From Methyloversatilis sp. (GTDB lineage: Bacteria; Pseudomonadota; Gammaproteobacteria; Burkholderiales; Rhodocyclaceae): a stretch of 64,000 nt of DNA. Shown one piece after another: positions 27,890 to 36,005 of this stretch (its first letter is position 1; each line of letters begins with the position of its first letter). Both the position numbers and the translations under genes were made by a program. The notes beneath the pieces are model-generated. The model was not told the DNA's origin, did not search any database, and saw only the letters and a list, made by a program, of their open reading frames with translations. The stretch is from the NCBI RefSeq assembly GCF_030698125.1, contig NZ_JAUYNV010000006.1, positions 62,001 through 126,000 on the forward strand, written 5' to 3'.

Positions 27890-28381
27890 TCACCAGCGCC
27901 CCAGATCGATGCCGAAGGTCACCATGAAACCGGCCGTGCCGAGCAGCGCGACCTGGGCGTTGTAGCGGTCGTACTGGTAGCCCAGCGCCGGAATGACCGC
28001 AAACGCCACGCCCTTGCGGTTGAATGGAATCTTGTCTTCGTACTCGCCGGTATAGCCGAGCAGCGCGCCAGCGGTCACCTTCACGTACAGGTTCGGGCTG
28101 ACCGCGTCGATCGGCCAGCTGCGGCCCGCGTAGTAATACTGGCTGGCCTGCTCATAGGAGTTGCGGAACCAGGCTGCACCGGCATTCCAGCGCGTCGGCG
28201 ACTGGTACTCGAGACCGAACAGGGCCGGGGTGGTGTTGTGGTCCGGATCGCGGTCCCAGTGGTGGACATAAGGTCCGATCTGCAGGCCGATGCGGTGTGA
28301 CGGTGCGGTGGTATCGGCCGAGGCGACGCCACTGGCAAGACAGGCCACGCACAACAGGATGCAGCGGAAGGAAGATGTCAA
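27890..28381 (-). CDS. Predicted outer-membrane beta-barrel protein
   Basis: 163-residue exported protein with a signal peptide (SSFRCILLCVACLASGVASA). Alternating amphipathic strands end in a hydrophobic/aromatic strand (GFMVTFGIDLGRW). Conserved-looking segments are PALFGLEYQSPTRWNAGAAW, LLGYTGEYEDKIPFN and AFAVIPALGYQYDR. I cannot name a family with certainty. The start is taken as TTG at 28381, directly before the signal peptide, because no ATG or GTG fits; this is uncertain. It lies 128 nt downstream of the bufferin-cluster DoxX gene on the same strand and may be part of that transcript, but the gap argues for caution. Confidence 0.62.
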   Translation of the reverse strand: MTSSFRCILLCVACLASGVASADTTAPSHRIGLQIGPYVHHWDRDPDHNTTPALFGLEYQSPTRWNAGAAWFRNSYEQASQYYYAGRSWPIDAVSPNLYVKVTAGALLGYTGEYEDKIPFNRKGVAFAVIPALGYQYDRYNAQVALLGTAGFMVTFGIDLGRW

Positions 28382-28509
28382 AACGAGAGCCCGATAACGA
28401 ATACCGGTTGGGCAACACAAACGGCCGGGCGTTCCCGGGCAGCGCTTTTGCTGTGTTGCACCATGTTTCAGCGCAGACGCGCACCGGCCCGCCCGGCATC
28501 CGCGTCGAA

Positions 28510-28968
28510 TCAGTCGCGGCGGCGGCCCAGCAGCCGATCGACAGACAGCGCGCCGGGCCCGAATGCGACCAGCGCCAGCAACCCGACGCCCCACCACAGG
28601 TGCGCCTCGACGGCCGCCGGGCACTCGAATTCCCACAGCGCAGGGTAGGACACGACGGCCATCACATTCACGATGAACAGGCCCAGCGCGGCAAAGCGTC
28701 CGGCCAGACCGATGGCGAGCAGCGGCGGCAGCACGATTTCGCCGACGGTACCCATGAAGGCTGCGATGGCGGGCGGCAGCAGCGGCACCTTGTACTCTTC
28801 GGTGAACAGGAAAAGCGTGGTGTCCCAGTCCTCGATCTTGGTCAGACCGGCTTTCATGAACACCCAGGCGATATACAGGCGCAGGGCCAGCAGCAGCAGC
28901 GGCTGCACCTGATCGGCGAGGCGCGCGAGCGGCGCGCCGAGGTCGTATGCGCGGGTTACAGCGTTCAT
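28510..28968 (-). CDS. DoxX family membrane protein of bufferin cluster
   Basis: 152-residue inner-membrane protein with four predicted helices, DoxX family. It begins with LRLYIAWVFMKAGLTKIEDW, has an acidic loop (DTTLFLFTEEYKVP) and a second core segment PPAIAAFMGTVGEIVLPPLL. DoxX-like proteins are frequent last genes of DUF692/DUF2063 operons, where they may deliver electrons or assist export; the role is not proven. Its ATG overlaps the stop of the DUF2063 gene as ATGA (28965-28968), showing tight translational coupling. Confidence 0.86.
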   Translation of the reverse strand: MNAVTRAYDLGAPLARLADQVQPLLLLALRLYIAWVFMKAGLTKIEDWDTTLFLFTEEYKVPLLPPAIAAFMGTVGEIVLPPLLAIGLAGRFAALGLFIVNVMAVVSYPALWEFECPAAVEAHLWWGVGLLALVAFGPGALSVDRLLGRRRD

Positions 28969-29765
28969 TGTTCGTTTCCCCTGGTTTCGATGTGGTGCAG
29001 CCAGCCGCATGCAATGGCCTGTTCGATGGCGGCTGCGAGGTTGAAATCCTGTTCGTGCGTGGTGGCGCCGGCCCAGGCGTCGCCGAAGCTGGCACCCACC
29101 AGCGCGATGGCGGCCCAGAATGCGTGGGCGCCGACGGACAGCGACGCCACCCGCACGCGCAGCCCGTCACGCCACACGACGGCGTACTGGGCCTGTTCAA
29201 GATCGATGTCGAAGGCGTCGCCCGACCCGGCGGCGGCGTCCGGCTGATGCTGCAGCCAGATGTCGGCAATCGGCCATGCACTGCCGAGCAGCGCGAAGCC
29301 GGGCGTCATGTGCAGGCGCGCCGTGGCCAGCGCATCGGGGTCGAGGCCGGCAAAGGCCTCGCCGCCAAGCGGCGCGGTATCGGCCGCCGTCGTCGCGACA
29401 TGCACCAACCATTCGAGGCGGGCTACGTCGGGCAGGTAGGGCAGCGCGCGCACCGGCTCGAAGCCGTCGAGAAAGTCGGCGAAGTGGTCGCCGTAACGAT
29501 TGAGGTCGCCGTCGGTCGATGGCGTCAGCGCCCAGTAGCGGCGCACCAGCGCGTCGAAGTAGTCGTCGCCGGTGATCTGCCGGCACACCGGGTAGGCCAG
29601 CGTCAGTGCGGCATTGGCGTTCGCTACCGCATTGCCGCGATAGACACCGAGCAGGCCGCGGTTGCGTTCGGCGTCGCCGGTGAGCAGCGGCAGCATGGCC
29701 GGTTCGCCCTGCGCGCTGCGCAAGGCGCCCGCGAAGCGGCGCTGGGCGTCAAGCAGCGCAGACAT
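28965..29765 (-). CDS. bufC: BufC-like DUF2063 protein (RiPP partner)
   Basis: 266-residue soluble protein with an N-terminal DUF2063 (putative DNA-binding domain) region: LLDAQRRFAGALRS, then GLLGVYRGNAVANANAALT and YPVCRQITGDDYFDALVRRY. The C-terminal domain is less conserved. In bufferin and methanobactin systems such partners bind the precursor and work with the DUF692 enzyme during cysteine modification. The start at 29765 is preceded by GGAGA and overlaps the DUF692 gene by 17 nt; an in-frame ATG 12 nt upstream is an alternative. Family and context agree. The exact role is inferred from described systems. Confidence 0.85.
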   Translation of the reverse strand: MSALLDAQRRFAGALRSAQGEPAMLPLLTGDAERNRGLLGVYRGNAVANANAALTLAYPVCRQITGDDYFDALVRRYWALTPSTDGDLNRYGDHFADFLDGFEPVRALPYLPDVARLEWLVHVATTAADTAPLGGEAFAGLDPDALATARLHMTPGFALLGSAWPIADIWLQHQPDAAAGSGDAFDIDLEQAQYAVVWRDGLRVRVASLSVGAHAFWAAIALVGASFGDAWAGATTHEQDFNLAAAIEQAIACGWLHHIETRGNEQ

Positions 29766-30603
29766 GGCGGTCTCCATCCGACGTGCCGGCGTCGGCTCCG
29801 ATGCGATCGGCACGGGCCGCCTCGGCCAGCAGGATGTCGAGTTCCGGCAGATCGGTATCCCACTCGATCAGCGCCGGTGCGCCGACACCACGCCGGCGCA
29901 CGGCGGTGAGCAGCGCCCACACGTCGTCGCACACCGCGCTGCCGTGGGTATCGATCAGGCCGTACTCGGTCACCGCGTGACCGGCCAGATGGATTTCCCG
30001 CACCGCGTGCATCGGCAGCTGTTCGAGCGCGTCCATCGGGTCGCTGCCGAAGTTGCGCGCATTCACGTACAGGTTGTTCAGGTCCAGCAACAGTCCGCAA
30101 CCGGTCAGGCAGACCAGATCGGCCAGAAACTGTGCTTCGGTCATCTGCGCGTCGCGAAACTGCACGTAGGCCGACAGGTTTTCGATCAGGACCGGGCGGC
30201 GCAGGCGGTCCTGCAACGCATTCACGCGCGCCGCGACCAGCGCCAGTGCCTCGCCGGTGTAGGGAAAGGGCAGCAGATCGTTGAAGTGGATGCCATCAAC
30301 CGCGCCCCAGCACAGGTGCTCGGACACGAACGCAGGTTCGATGCGCTCGACCAGCTTTGCCAGCCGTTCGACATGCGCCTGGCTGCGCGCATCGACCGAC
30401 GCCAGCGCCAGCCCGACGCCGTGCAGGCTGACCGGATAGCATTCGCGGGCGCGTTCCAGCGTGCGCAATGCGGCGCCACCGTCATGAAAGAAGTTTTCGC
30501 TGTGCACCTCGACAAAGCCGATGCGCGGTCGTTCTTCCAGTACGCGGGCGTAGTGCGGCTGGCGCAGACCGATGCCGGTCGGCGATACAGGATGCAGGAT
30601 CAT
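29749..30603 (-). CDS. bufB: BufB-like DUF692 multinuclear iron enzyme (MNIO)
   Basis: 284-residue DUF692 protein with a TIM-barrel fold and 2-3 iron sites. Metal-ligand motifs seen: SLHGVGLAL (His61), SEHLCW (His96), IENLSAY (Glu141), LDLNNLYVNARN (Asp174), EIHLAGH (His205, His209), DTHG (Asp218, His220) and IEWDTDLP (Glu247). MNIOs use oxygen to modify cysteines of peptide precursors; bufferin enzymes convert core cysteines to thiooxazoles that bind copper. It sits 48 nt after the precursor gene and overlaps the DUF2063 partner gene. All visible catalytic motifs are intact. Confidence 0.92.
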   Translation of the reverse strand: MILHPVSPTGIGLRQPHYARVLEERPRIGFVEVHSENFFHDGGAALRTLERARECYPVSLHGVGLALASVDARSQAHVERLAKLVERIEPAFVSEHLCWGAVDGIHFNDLLPFPYTGEALALVAARVNALQDRLRRPVLIENLSAYVQFRDAQMTEAQFLADLVCLTGCGLLLDLNNLYVNARNFGSDPMDALEQLPMHAVREIHLAGHAVTEYGLIDTHGSAVCDDVWALLTAVRRRGVGAPALIEWDTDLPELDILLAEAARADRIGADAGTSDGDRHVCAA

Positions 30604-30651
30604 GGGAATCTCGGGACAGGGATGCAGCCGTCCGGCCGCATCCCCGGGGCA

Positions 30652-30918
30652 TCAGCCCTTCTTTGGCGCTGCGGTCTTGCCGCCCATCTTTTCGCAGGTG
30701 CCCGACGCGACATACTTCCATTCGTTCGGATCATTGTCGGCCTTGGCCTGACCGGCGCAGCTGTGCGAGCCATTTGCCGAAGCGCAGTCATTCGCGCCCT
30801 TCTTGGCAACGCCGAAGCATTTCTCCTTGCCTTCTTCGGCAGCGAACACGGGCGTCGACACGACACCGAGGGCGAATACGGAAGCGAGTGCGGCAGAAAG
30901 GGCGGCGGACTTGTTCAT
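30652..30918 (-). CDS. bufA1: Bufferin-type RiPP precursor (DUF2282)
   Basis: 88-residue exported precursor. A Sec signal peptide (residues 1-26, cleavage after PVFA) precedes a short mature part with four cysteines at 34, 45, 54 and 75 in the DUF2282 pattern [20 protein letters not shown] and GTCEKMGG. The tail is Lys-rich (KTAAPKKG). Such precursors are modified in the cytoplasm by the DUF692/DUF2063 pair, exported and thought to chelate copper in the periplasm. The ATG at 30918 follows AGGAG. It is the first gene of the operon precursor / DUF692 / DUF2063 / DoxX. Confidence 0.9.
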   Translation of the reverse strand: MNKSAALSAALASVFALGVVSTPVFAAEEGKEKCFGVAKKGANDCASANGSHSCAGQAKADNDPNEWKYVASGTCEKMGGKTAAPKKG

Positions 30919-30971
30919 GTGTGATCTCCTGAGGGTGAAAAAATCAAACCGGTCATGTGGTTTGCACCGCA

Positions 30972-31000
30972 GTAGACCCTGCAGTACGCAGAACCTTACC
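30972..31000 (-). promoter_or_regulatory. Possible ECF-type promoter of bufferin operon
   Basis: On the minus strand GGTAAGG (30994-31000), a 16-nt spacer and GTCTAC (30972-30977) resemble the GTAAGG / CGTCTA pattern of some extracytoplasmic-function sigma promoters. It lies about 54 nt upstream of the precursor ATG. Bufferin operons elsewhere can be under ECF sigma control, but no sigma gene is adjacent here, so this remains a guess. Confidence 0.3.
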
Positions 31001-31026
31001 GCACCGCAGACAAAAATCCACATCGA

Positions 31027-31920
31027 CTACCAGAGCCAGGCGGCACCGCGCACGCCGGATGAACCACCATGCACCGGCGGGCAAAGCCGGGTCGTGATCA
31101 GGTCGGAAAAGACGTGGGGGGGCCAGTGTTGCGGCACCCGTTCGTACAGCCCGGGCAAGGCGGACAGTCCTCCGCCGAGCACGATGACCTGCGGGTCGAG
31201 CAGGTTGATGACGCCCGCCAGCGCGCGCGCCAGCCGGATTTCGTAGCGCGCCAGCGTGGCGGCGCAGGCGGCATCACCGGCTGCGGCGCGCGCGACGATC
31301 TGCTCCGGCGCCAGCGGCTCGCCGGTCACCCGGCGGTGATCGGCCGCCAGCGCCGGGCCGGACAGCCAGGTTTCGATGCAGCCGGCGCGACCGCAGTAGC
31401 ACGGCGGCGGCGCGCTGCCCGCGGTATCCGGCCCCGCGGGCATCGGATTGTGCCCCCACTCTCCGGCCACGCCATTGGCGCCTTCCAGCACCCGGCCATC
31501 GACGACGATGCCGCCGCCGACACCGGTGCCCAGGATGACGCCGAACACCACCGGTGCCGCCCGCCCCGCGCCGTCCACCGCTTCGGACAGCGCGAAGCAA
31601 TTGGCGTCATTGGCCATGCGCACCTCGCGTCCGAGTGCAGCTTCGACGTCCTGCTGCAGGGGCTGGCCGTTCAGGCAGGTGGAATTGGCGTTGCGCATGC
31701 GCCCGGTCAGCGGCGACCGAGAACCCGGGGTGCCGATGCCCACCGTGGCGGGCACGCCGGTCCGGTGTTCGGCGTCATGCACCAGCCGGGCGATCAGGGC
31801 GACCGTGGCCGCATACTGGCCGGCTGGTGTCGATTCGCGCCGGCGCAGGCACTCCCTGCCGTCGTCGTCGAGCGCAATCAATTCGGTCTTTGTTCCACCC
31901 AGATCAATGCCGATGCGCAT
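31027..31920 (-). CDS. ROK family sugar kinase
   Basis: 297-residue cytoplasmic ATP-dependent hexose kinase. It has the N-terminal phosphate loop GIDLGGTKTELIAL, the substrate/catalytic segment MANDANCFALSEA and LGTGVGGGIVVDG. The ROK zinc site is GEWGHNPMP with CYCGRAGCIETWLSG. The absence of an N-terminal helix-turn-helix marks it as a kinase rather than a repressor. Fructose or N-acetylglucosamine kinase activity is most likely; the sequence does not decide. GGGAG precedes the ATG at 31920. It is convergent with nothing and ends about 108 nt upstream of the bufferin precursor gene on the same strand. Confidence 0.9.
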   Translation of the reverse strand: MRIGIDLGGTKTELIALDDDGRECLRRRESTPAGQYAATVALIARLVHDAEHRTGVPATVGIGTPGSRSPLTGRMRNANSTCLNGQPLQQDVEAALGREVRMANDANCFALSEAVDGAGRAAPVVFGVILGTGVGGGIVVDGRVLEGANGVAGEWGHNPMPAGPDTAGSAPPPCYCGRAGCIETWLSGPALAADHRRVTGEPLAPEQIVARAAAGDAACAATLARYEIRLARALAGVINLLDPQVIVLGGGLSALPGLYERVPQHWPPHVFSDLITTRLCPPVHGGSSGVRGAAWLW

Positions 31921-31976
31921 GCTGTCTCCCGCACGATGCGACAATTGGATTTTCCTCATCCGACGGCGGAGCCATC

Positions 31977-32294
31977 ATGATCATCACCTTCAAATCCCGG
32001 GCCACTGCGGACACCATCATGTTCGGCGATGTCGCGAAGGACCTGCTGTCGTTGATGGGCAAGGCTTTCGAGCCGCGCGGAATTATCACACTCGAACAGC
32101 TGCCCGACGCCATCGCGCGGCTGCGCGAGGCGGCCGAAAGCAGCCGCGCGGCACAGCGTGGCCAGCCAGAGCCGGACGACATCGATCCGGCCCGTGCACC
32201 GGTGCCGGTGTCGCTGGCACAGCGCGCCGTACCGCTGATCGAACAGCTGGAACGGTCGCTGCGTGCCGGCCAGCCGGTGATCTGGGAAAGCTGA
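31977..32294 (+). CDS. DUF1840 family protein
   Basis: 105-residue soluble protein of the betaproteobacterial DUF1840 family: it begins MIITFKSRATADTIMFGD, with VAKDLLSLMGK, and ends SLRAGQPVIWES. A central Ala/Pro-rich linker is present (about 55-75). Nothing is known of its function. It is divergent from the ROK kinase (56-nt gap), so the two probably share a promoter region. Confidence 0.85.
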   Translation: MIITFKSRATADTIMFGDVAKDLLSLMGKAFEPRGIITLEQLPDAIARLREAAESSRAAQRGQPEPDDIDPARAPVPVSLAQRAVPLIEQLERSLRAGQPVIWES

Positions 32295-32354
32295 GCGGCA
32301 TTCAGCCGGCGCGCCCGCGGCCGATAACGAAGCACCCAAACGTCGGAAAAATGC

Positions 32355-32723
32355 ATGCCTCCCGAAGCTGACATTGCTGCGAGCCAGGTCATCGACGCGG
32401 CACGGCTTGACGACCTGCGTGCGCTGCTCGGCGATGCGCTGGACGACATCCTGCGCACCTGGCTCGACGACGCGCCGGCCGGTCTCGCTGCTGCACGCCG
32501 GGCAGGACAGAATGACGACCCGGATGCGCTGCTCAAGGCGATTCACGGCGTGAAGGGCTGCGCGGGAAACGTTGGCGCACTGGAGCTGTCCGACGGAGCA
32601 GGCACGCTGGAACGACGCTTGAAGCGTGCCGATCCGGCGCTCGACCTCGATGCCGAACTGACTCGACTTGATACCTGCTACGACCGCGCCGCCAACCATA
32701 TCCGAACACTGATCCGATCATGA
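32355..32723 (+). CDS. Orphan HPt phosphotransfer protein
   Basis: 122-residue helical protein with an HPt domain; the phospho-accepting His lies in AIHGVKGCAGNVGA (residues about 61-74), the standard HXXKGXXXXXG pattern. It should shuttle phosphate between a hybrid kinase and a receiver. No kinase is immediately adjacent, although the MASE1 kinase operon starts 3.3 kb away. Its stop overlaps the next ATG (ATGA), coupling it to a small Cys-rich gene. Confidence 0.87.
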   Translation: MPPEADIAASQVIDAARLDDLRALLGDALDDILRTWLDDAPAGLAAARRAGQNDDPDALLKAIHGVKGCAGNVGALELSDGAGTLERRLKRADPALDLDAELTRLDTCYDRAANHIRTLIRS

Positions 32724-32920
32724 CCGACCTGACCATCGCCCGCCCTTCCATCCCGACCGACCCGGCTCCGGTGCCACCCAGCATGCCGATGGATTCCGAA
32801 TGCTGCGAATCCGCCTGCGAACGCTGCGTGTGGACCGTCTATCAGGAAGACAAGCTGGAGTACGAGCGCCGTTACGCCGCGTGGCTGATCCGCCACCCGG
32901 AACACGCCCCGCATATATAG
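32720..32920 (+). CDS. Small Cys-rich oxidoreductase-like domain protein
   Basis: 66-residue protein whose core matches the oxidoreductase-like (PF09791-type) motif: SECCESACERCVWTVYQED, with four cysteines, followed by YERRYAAWLIRHPE. The family is found in bacteria and in mitochondrial proteins; its activity is not established. A Pro-rich N-terminus precedes the motif. ATGA overlap with the HPt gene indicates co-translation. Confidence 0.83.
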   Translation: MTDLTIARPSIPTDPAPVPPSMPMDSECCESACERCVWTVYQEDKLEYERRYAAWLIRHPEHAPHI

Positions 32921-32926
32921 ACACGC

Positions 32927-34936
32927 TCAGCGCACGCAGACCTTCGTCCAGGCCGTCGCCGCTGGCCACTGTCCGCGCGCGGCGGCGCGGCCGCCGGCCA
33001 GCGTGACCCAGCCCTGCTGCCCATAGTGCGGCAGGGCGCGCGTCGCCCTGGTCAGCGCGTCGGCATCGCGTGCGGCGACCAGCGCCAGCGTGCCGCCGGC
33101 CGGTGCGCGCATCGCCCAGGCGACGACCTCGCCGTCACGGTCGCGCGCCGGCAGACGGTGCCGTGCCAGCCAGCCGTCGATGGCCGCGAAACTGCCGATG
33201 ACCATGCGCGACGCGCGGCCGGGTGGTTGCGCGGCGTCGATGGCGCCCGGCGCGCGATCCAGCCACTGTGCAGTCAGCGTGCGGGCCGCCGTCGCGAGGC
33301 GCTCGTCGCCCAGCACGGTCAGGCCGAGCGTGTCGTCCAGCGTGGCTTCGCGCAGCACCGGCGGTGCTTCGCCCGGTGCCAGACGGCGCGCCAGACGGAA
33401 ATCCGGGTCGAGCGCCAGCTCGGCGCAGCCCGCCGTGAGCGGCAGGCTGACCCGTGCCTGCGCACCCTGCAGCGCCACCTGTTCGACCCGCGTTTCCCCT
33501 GAAATCCGCACATGCAGCGGCACCGCCAGTGGGTAGTGCGGTGCCGGCTGCTGCAGCGTGACGGTCAGACCGTCAGGCCCGGCCACGGCCCCGGCGATCG
33601 TCGGGGCAGCCAGTCCGCTGCCGTTCACCCACAGTGCGAAGTGGCGTCCGAGGTCGCGGCCCGAGGCGTGTTCGAACGCCGCGCGCAGGTCCGGCCAGCC
33701 GGCGCGGCGATGGCGATGTGTCTGCCAGAAGTCGCGCAATGCGCTGTCGAAAGCCGTTGCGCCCAGCGTGTCGCGCAGCATCAGGAACACCAGTGCTGCC
33801 TTGTGATATCCGATGGCTTGCGACGCGTCATGCGTGCGTCCGCCGAAGTCGGCCAGCCTACCCTGCGCCGCCGGCGACAGCGCCGACAGGCCGCGCAGCC
33901 AGTCGAGCCGCATGGCGCGCGCGCCGTCCTCGCCCTGACTGGCCTCGCGCAGCGCGTAGTCGGCCATGAACGTGGTCAGCCCTTCCGACCAGTTGCCGCC
34001 CGTCAGTGCCAGATAGACGCCGTTACCCCACCAGTTGTGCAGGATTTCGTGTGGCAGCGAGGTGTGGCGGATGAAGGGCAGACGCAGCACGTCGACCCCC
34101 AGATAGGTCAGGCCGGCCATGCCGAATCCGGTCGGCGTGGGTGACGACGCAATGCTGAAGCGGCTGTACGGGTAGGCGCCCAGGGTCTGTTCGATGCGCG
34201 CCAGGTGGCTTGCGGCGGCGTCCAGGTAGCCCTCGGCCTGATCGGCGATGTCCGGGTGAAACAATGTGGCCAGCGTCAGCGTGCGGCCATCGATCGAGCG
34301 CACGCTGCGCTCGGCTTCGACCCACGGTCCGGCCATCAGGTCGGCCCCTTCGCTGTCCTGTGCCATGTCGAAACGCACCGTGCGCCGGCCGTCGCGCACC
34401 GTGTCGAGCTGGCGGTCGCCGGGCGCCAGTGCGCGCTGTGCGGCCGGCAGGTCGACGGTCAGGCGGTAACGGTGCAGCAGCGGGCCGGCGCCGTCGAAGG
34501 GCAGCGGATACCAGGCACCGCCAGCCGGCAGGAAGCTGCCGGCTTCGCCGATCTGCGGCGCAAAGGCGGTCAGCGTGTCGCGGTGCGAGGCGGCGGCATC
34601 CGGCGCATCGGCCCGGATGGCCCAGCGCAGTTCCAGCCGGCGAGGCTGCTTTGCCGCTGCGATGCGGATGCGCTGCAGGCCGCCTTCGGTCGAGGCGCGC
34701 AGCGCACCGCCATCGAGCTGCATCGACGTGATGCGGTGGCGGGCATCGATACGCAGGTCGATCGCTTCGTGCGCCGGCAGCGCAATCAGCGCCTGTGCGC
34801 TCAGGCTGCCCTGCGCCGGTTCCAGCTTCACGGTGAGGTCGAGCTGCGGCGCAGCGAGCGCCGGCAGACCGGGCTGTGCCGCGCACAACACCACGGCCAG
34901 CCGCCCGGCAAGCGCACGCCAGCCGGGCAGCCGCAT
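32927..34936 (-). CDS. M1-family aminopeptidase-like exported protein
   Basis: 669-residue exported protein with a signal peptide (RLAVVLCAAQPGLPALAA). The middle holds a gluzincin zinc site LPHEILHNWWGN plus the downstream Glu ligand in GGNWSEGLTTFMADY, as in M1 peptidases. This implies an active metalloprotease, although the usual GAMEN-type substrate loop is replaced by GFGMAGLTYLG. An extended C-terminal region without a known motif follows. The start at 34936 overlaps the preceding ChaN-like stop (TGATG), so the two envelope proteins are made together. Substrate unknown. Confidence 0.82.
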   Translation of the reverse strand: MRLPGWRALAGRLAVVLCAAQPGLPALAAPQLDLTVKLEPAQGSLSAQALIALPAHEAIDLRIDARHRITSMQLDGGALRASTEGGLQRIRIAAAKQPRRLELRWAIRADAPDAAASHRDTLTAFAPQIGEAGSFLPAGGAWYPLPFDGAGPLLHRYRLTVDLPAAQRALAPGDRQLDTVRDGRRTVRFDMAQDSEGADLMAGPWVEAERSVRSIDGRTLTLATLFHPDIADQAEGYLDAAASHLARIEQTLGAYPYSRFSIASSPTPTGFGMAGLTYLGVDVLRLPFIRHTSLPHEILHNWWGNGVYLALTGGNWSEGLTTFMADYALREASQGEDGARAMRLDWLRGLSALSPAAQGRLADFGGRTHDASQAIGYHKAALVFLMLRDTLGATAFDSALRDFWQTHRHRRAGWPDLRAAFEHASGRDLGRHFALWVNGSGLAAPTIAGAVAGPDGLTVTLQQPAPHYPLAVPLHVRISGETRVEQVALQGAQARVSLPLTAGCAELALDPDFRLARRLAPGEAPPVLREATLDDTLGLTVLGDERLATAARTLTAQWLDRAPGAIDAAQPPGRASRMVIGSFAAIDGWLARHRLPARDRDGEVVAWAMRAPAGGTLALVAARDADALTRATRALPHYGQQGWVTLAGGRAAARGQWPAATAWTKVCVR

Positions 34937-35826
34937 CAAGGCTGCGCGCTCCGCGCCGGCGCCACGATGCCGAATACCGCATCAGCCACCCCGGCGACCA
35001 GATCGGCGCAGTCTCCGTCGGCGTCCCACGGCAGCAGACTGCCGACATCGGGCACGCCGAGGTCGTGCAACTGGTGTTCCACGCCGTAGCCGTGAATGAC
35101 GTGGCCGCTGCCCACCAGGCCGACGACGAGCGCGTCCGGCTGTTCGCGTACCGCGTCGGCCAGTGCCTCGGCCATGGCGCGGTCCCACAGCAGCTGGCCA
35201 TCGAGAAAGCGGGTGAAGGCGTCGTCCGGCATCGCCTTGCCGGCCGGCATGTGGTCGCTCCAGATCTGTCTGAGCCAGTCGCGATAGGGCGGCTGGGCGC
35301 CGGCCGGCGTGCCGACGCCTTCGCGGCTCGCCGTCGGTACGCCGGCCAGACCCAGGCGCGACACCTCGCGCACCACCTTGCGGTCGATATTGAGGGCGCG
35401 CAGCGGCACCGCCTTGTCGCGCGCGAAACGGAAGATGCCGGCATACAGCTCGGGCGGCATGCCCCAGACACGCTTCCAGTCGGTGCGCTCGAACAGCGCC
35501 GCCTCGCTCAGTTCGCCGCGCACCCAGGCATCAAGCACCGGCTGGGCGCCGCGCGGCAGCATTTCTAGCCCGATCACCATGCGCGGACGCAGCGCATGCA
35601 GCGCGCGCAGCGTGTCGAGCTGCCAGTCGTGGTGAGCGGCGCTGTCGTGCGTTTCGCCCAGCAGCACGATGGATTGCCGGCTCATGCGCCGCATCAGCGC
35701 GGCACTTTCCGTCTCGCCCTGCCCCGGTTCCATCCAGCTGCCGGGGGCCACGCAGGCGGCCGCCGGTACCGCAGGCGCCAGAAGGAGTCCTCCGCACAGG
35801 GCGGCCGTCCGCATCATTGATCGCAT
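34936..35826 (-). CDS. ChaN-like heme-binding lipoprotein family
   Basis: 296-residue exported protein of the ChaN family. It has IVLLGETHDSAAHHDWQLD near the N-terminus, VIGLEMLPRGAQPVLDAW and LVVGLVGSGHVIHGYGVEHQL towards the end. ChaN binds heme pairs and is linked to iron acquisition in Campylobacter; the role here is inferred. The signal sequence (ALCGGLLLAPAVPAAAC) ends in a Cys but lacks a perfect lipobox, so lipid attachment is uncertain. ATG choices at 35826, 35817 and 35814 all fit. It is translationally coupled to the downstream M1-like gene. Confidence 0.82.
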   Translation of the reverse strand: MRSMMRTAALCGGLLLAPAVPAAACVAPGSWMEPGQGETESAALMRRMSRQSIVLLGETHDSAAHHDWQLDTLRALHALRPRMVIGLEMLPRGAQPVLDAWVRGELSEAALFERTDWKRVWGMPPELYAGIFRFARDKAVPLRALNIDRKVVREVSRLGLAGVPTASREGVGTPAGAQPPYRDWLRQIWSDHMPAGKAMPDDAFTRFLDGQLLWDRAMAEALADAVREQPDALVVGLVGSGHVIHGYGVEHQLHDLGVPDVGSLLPWDADGDCADLVAGVADAVFGIVAPARSAQP

Positions 35827-36005
35827 CGCAAGGTCATCAGGTGGGGTGAGCAGGGCGTGGAAAAACGTCGGGGTGAGCATCCGCACACATCCCGGTGCAG
35901 GTGTCAGCCCTCATCGCGCAGGTGGACGCATCGCCCGGGCGTTCGTTCCGCACACTATCCCGGGGCGGAAGGACGTTAACATGCAGATCAGTTTATCGCC
36001 GACAC

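Noticed and set aside
27890-29281. 463-codon version of the barrel gene
   Set aside because: The upstream part overlaps the DoxX and DUF2063 genes in another frame; only the last 163 residues form a signal peptide plus barrel.
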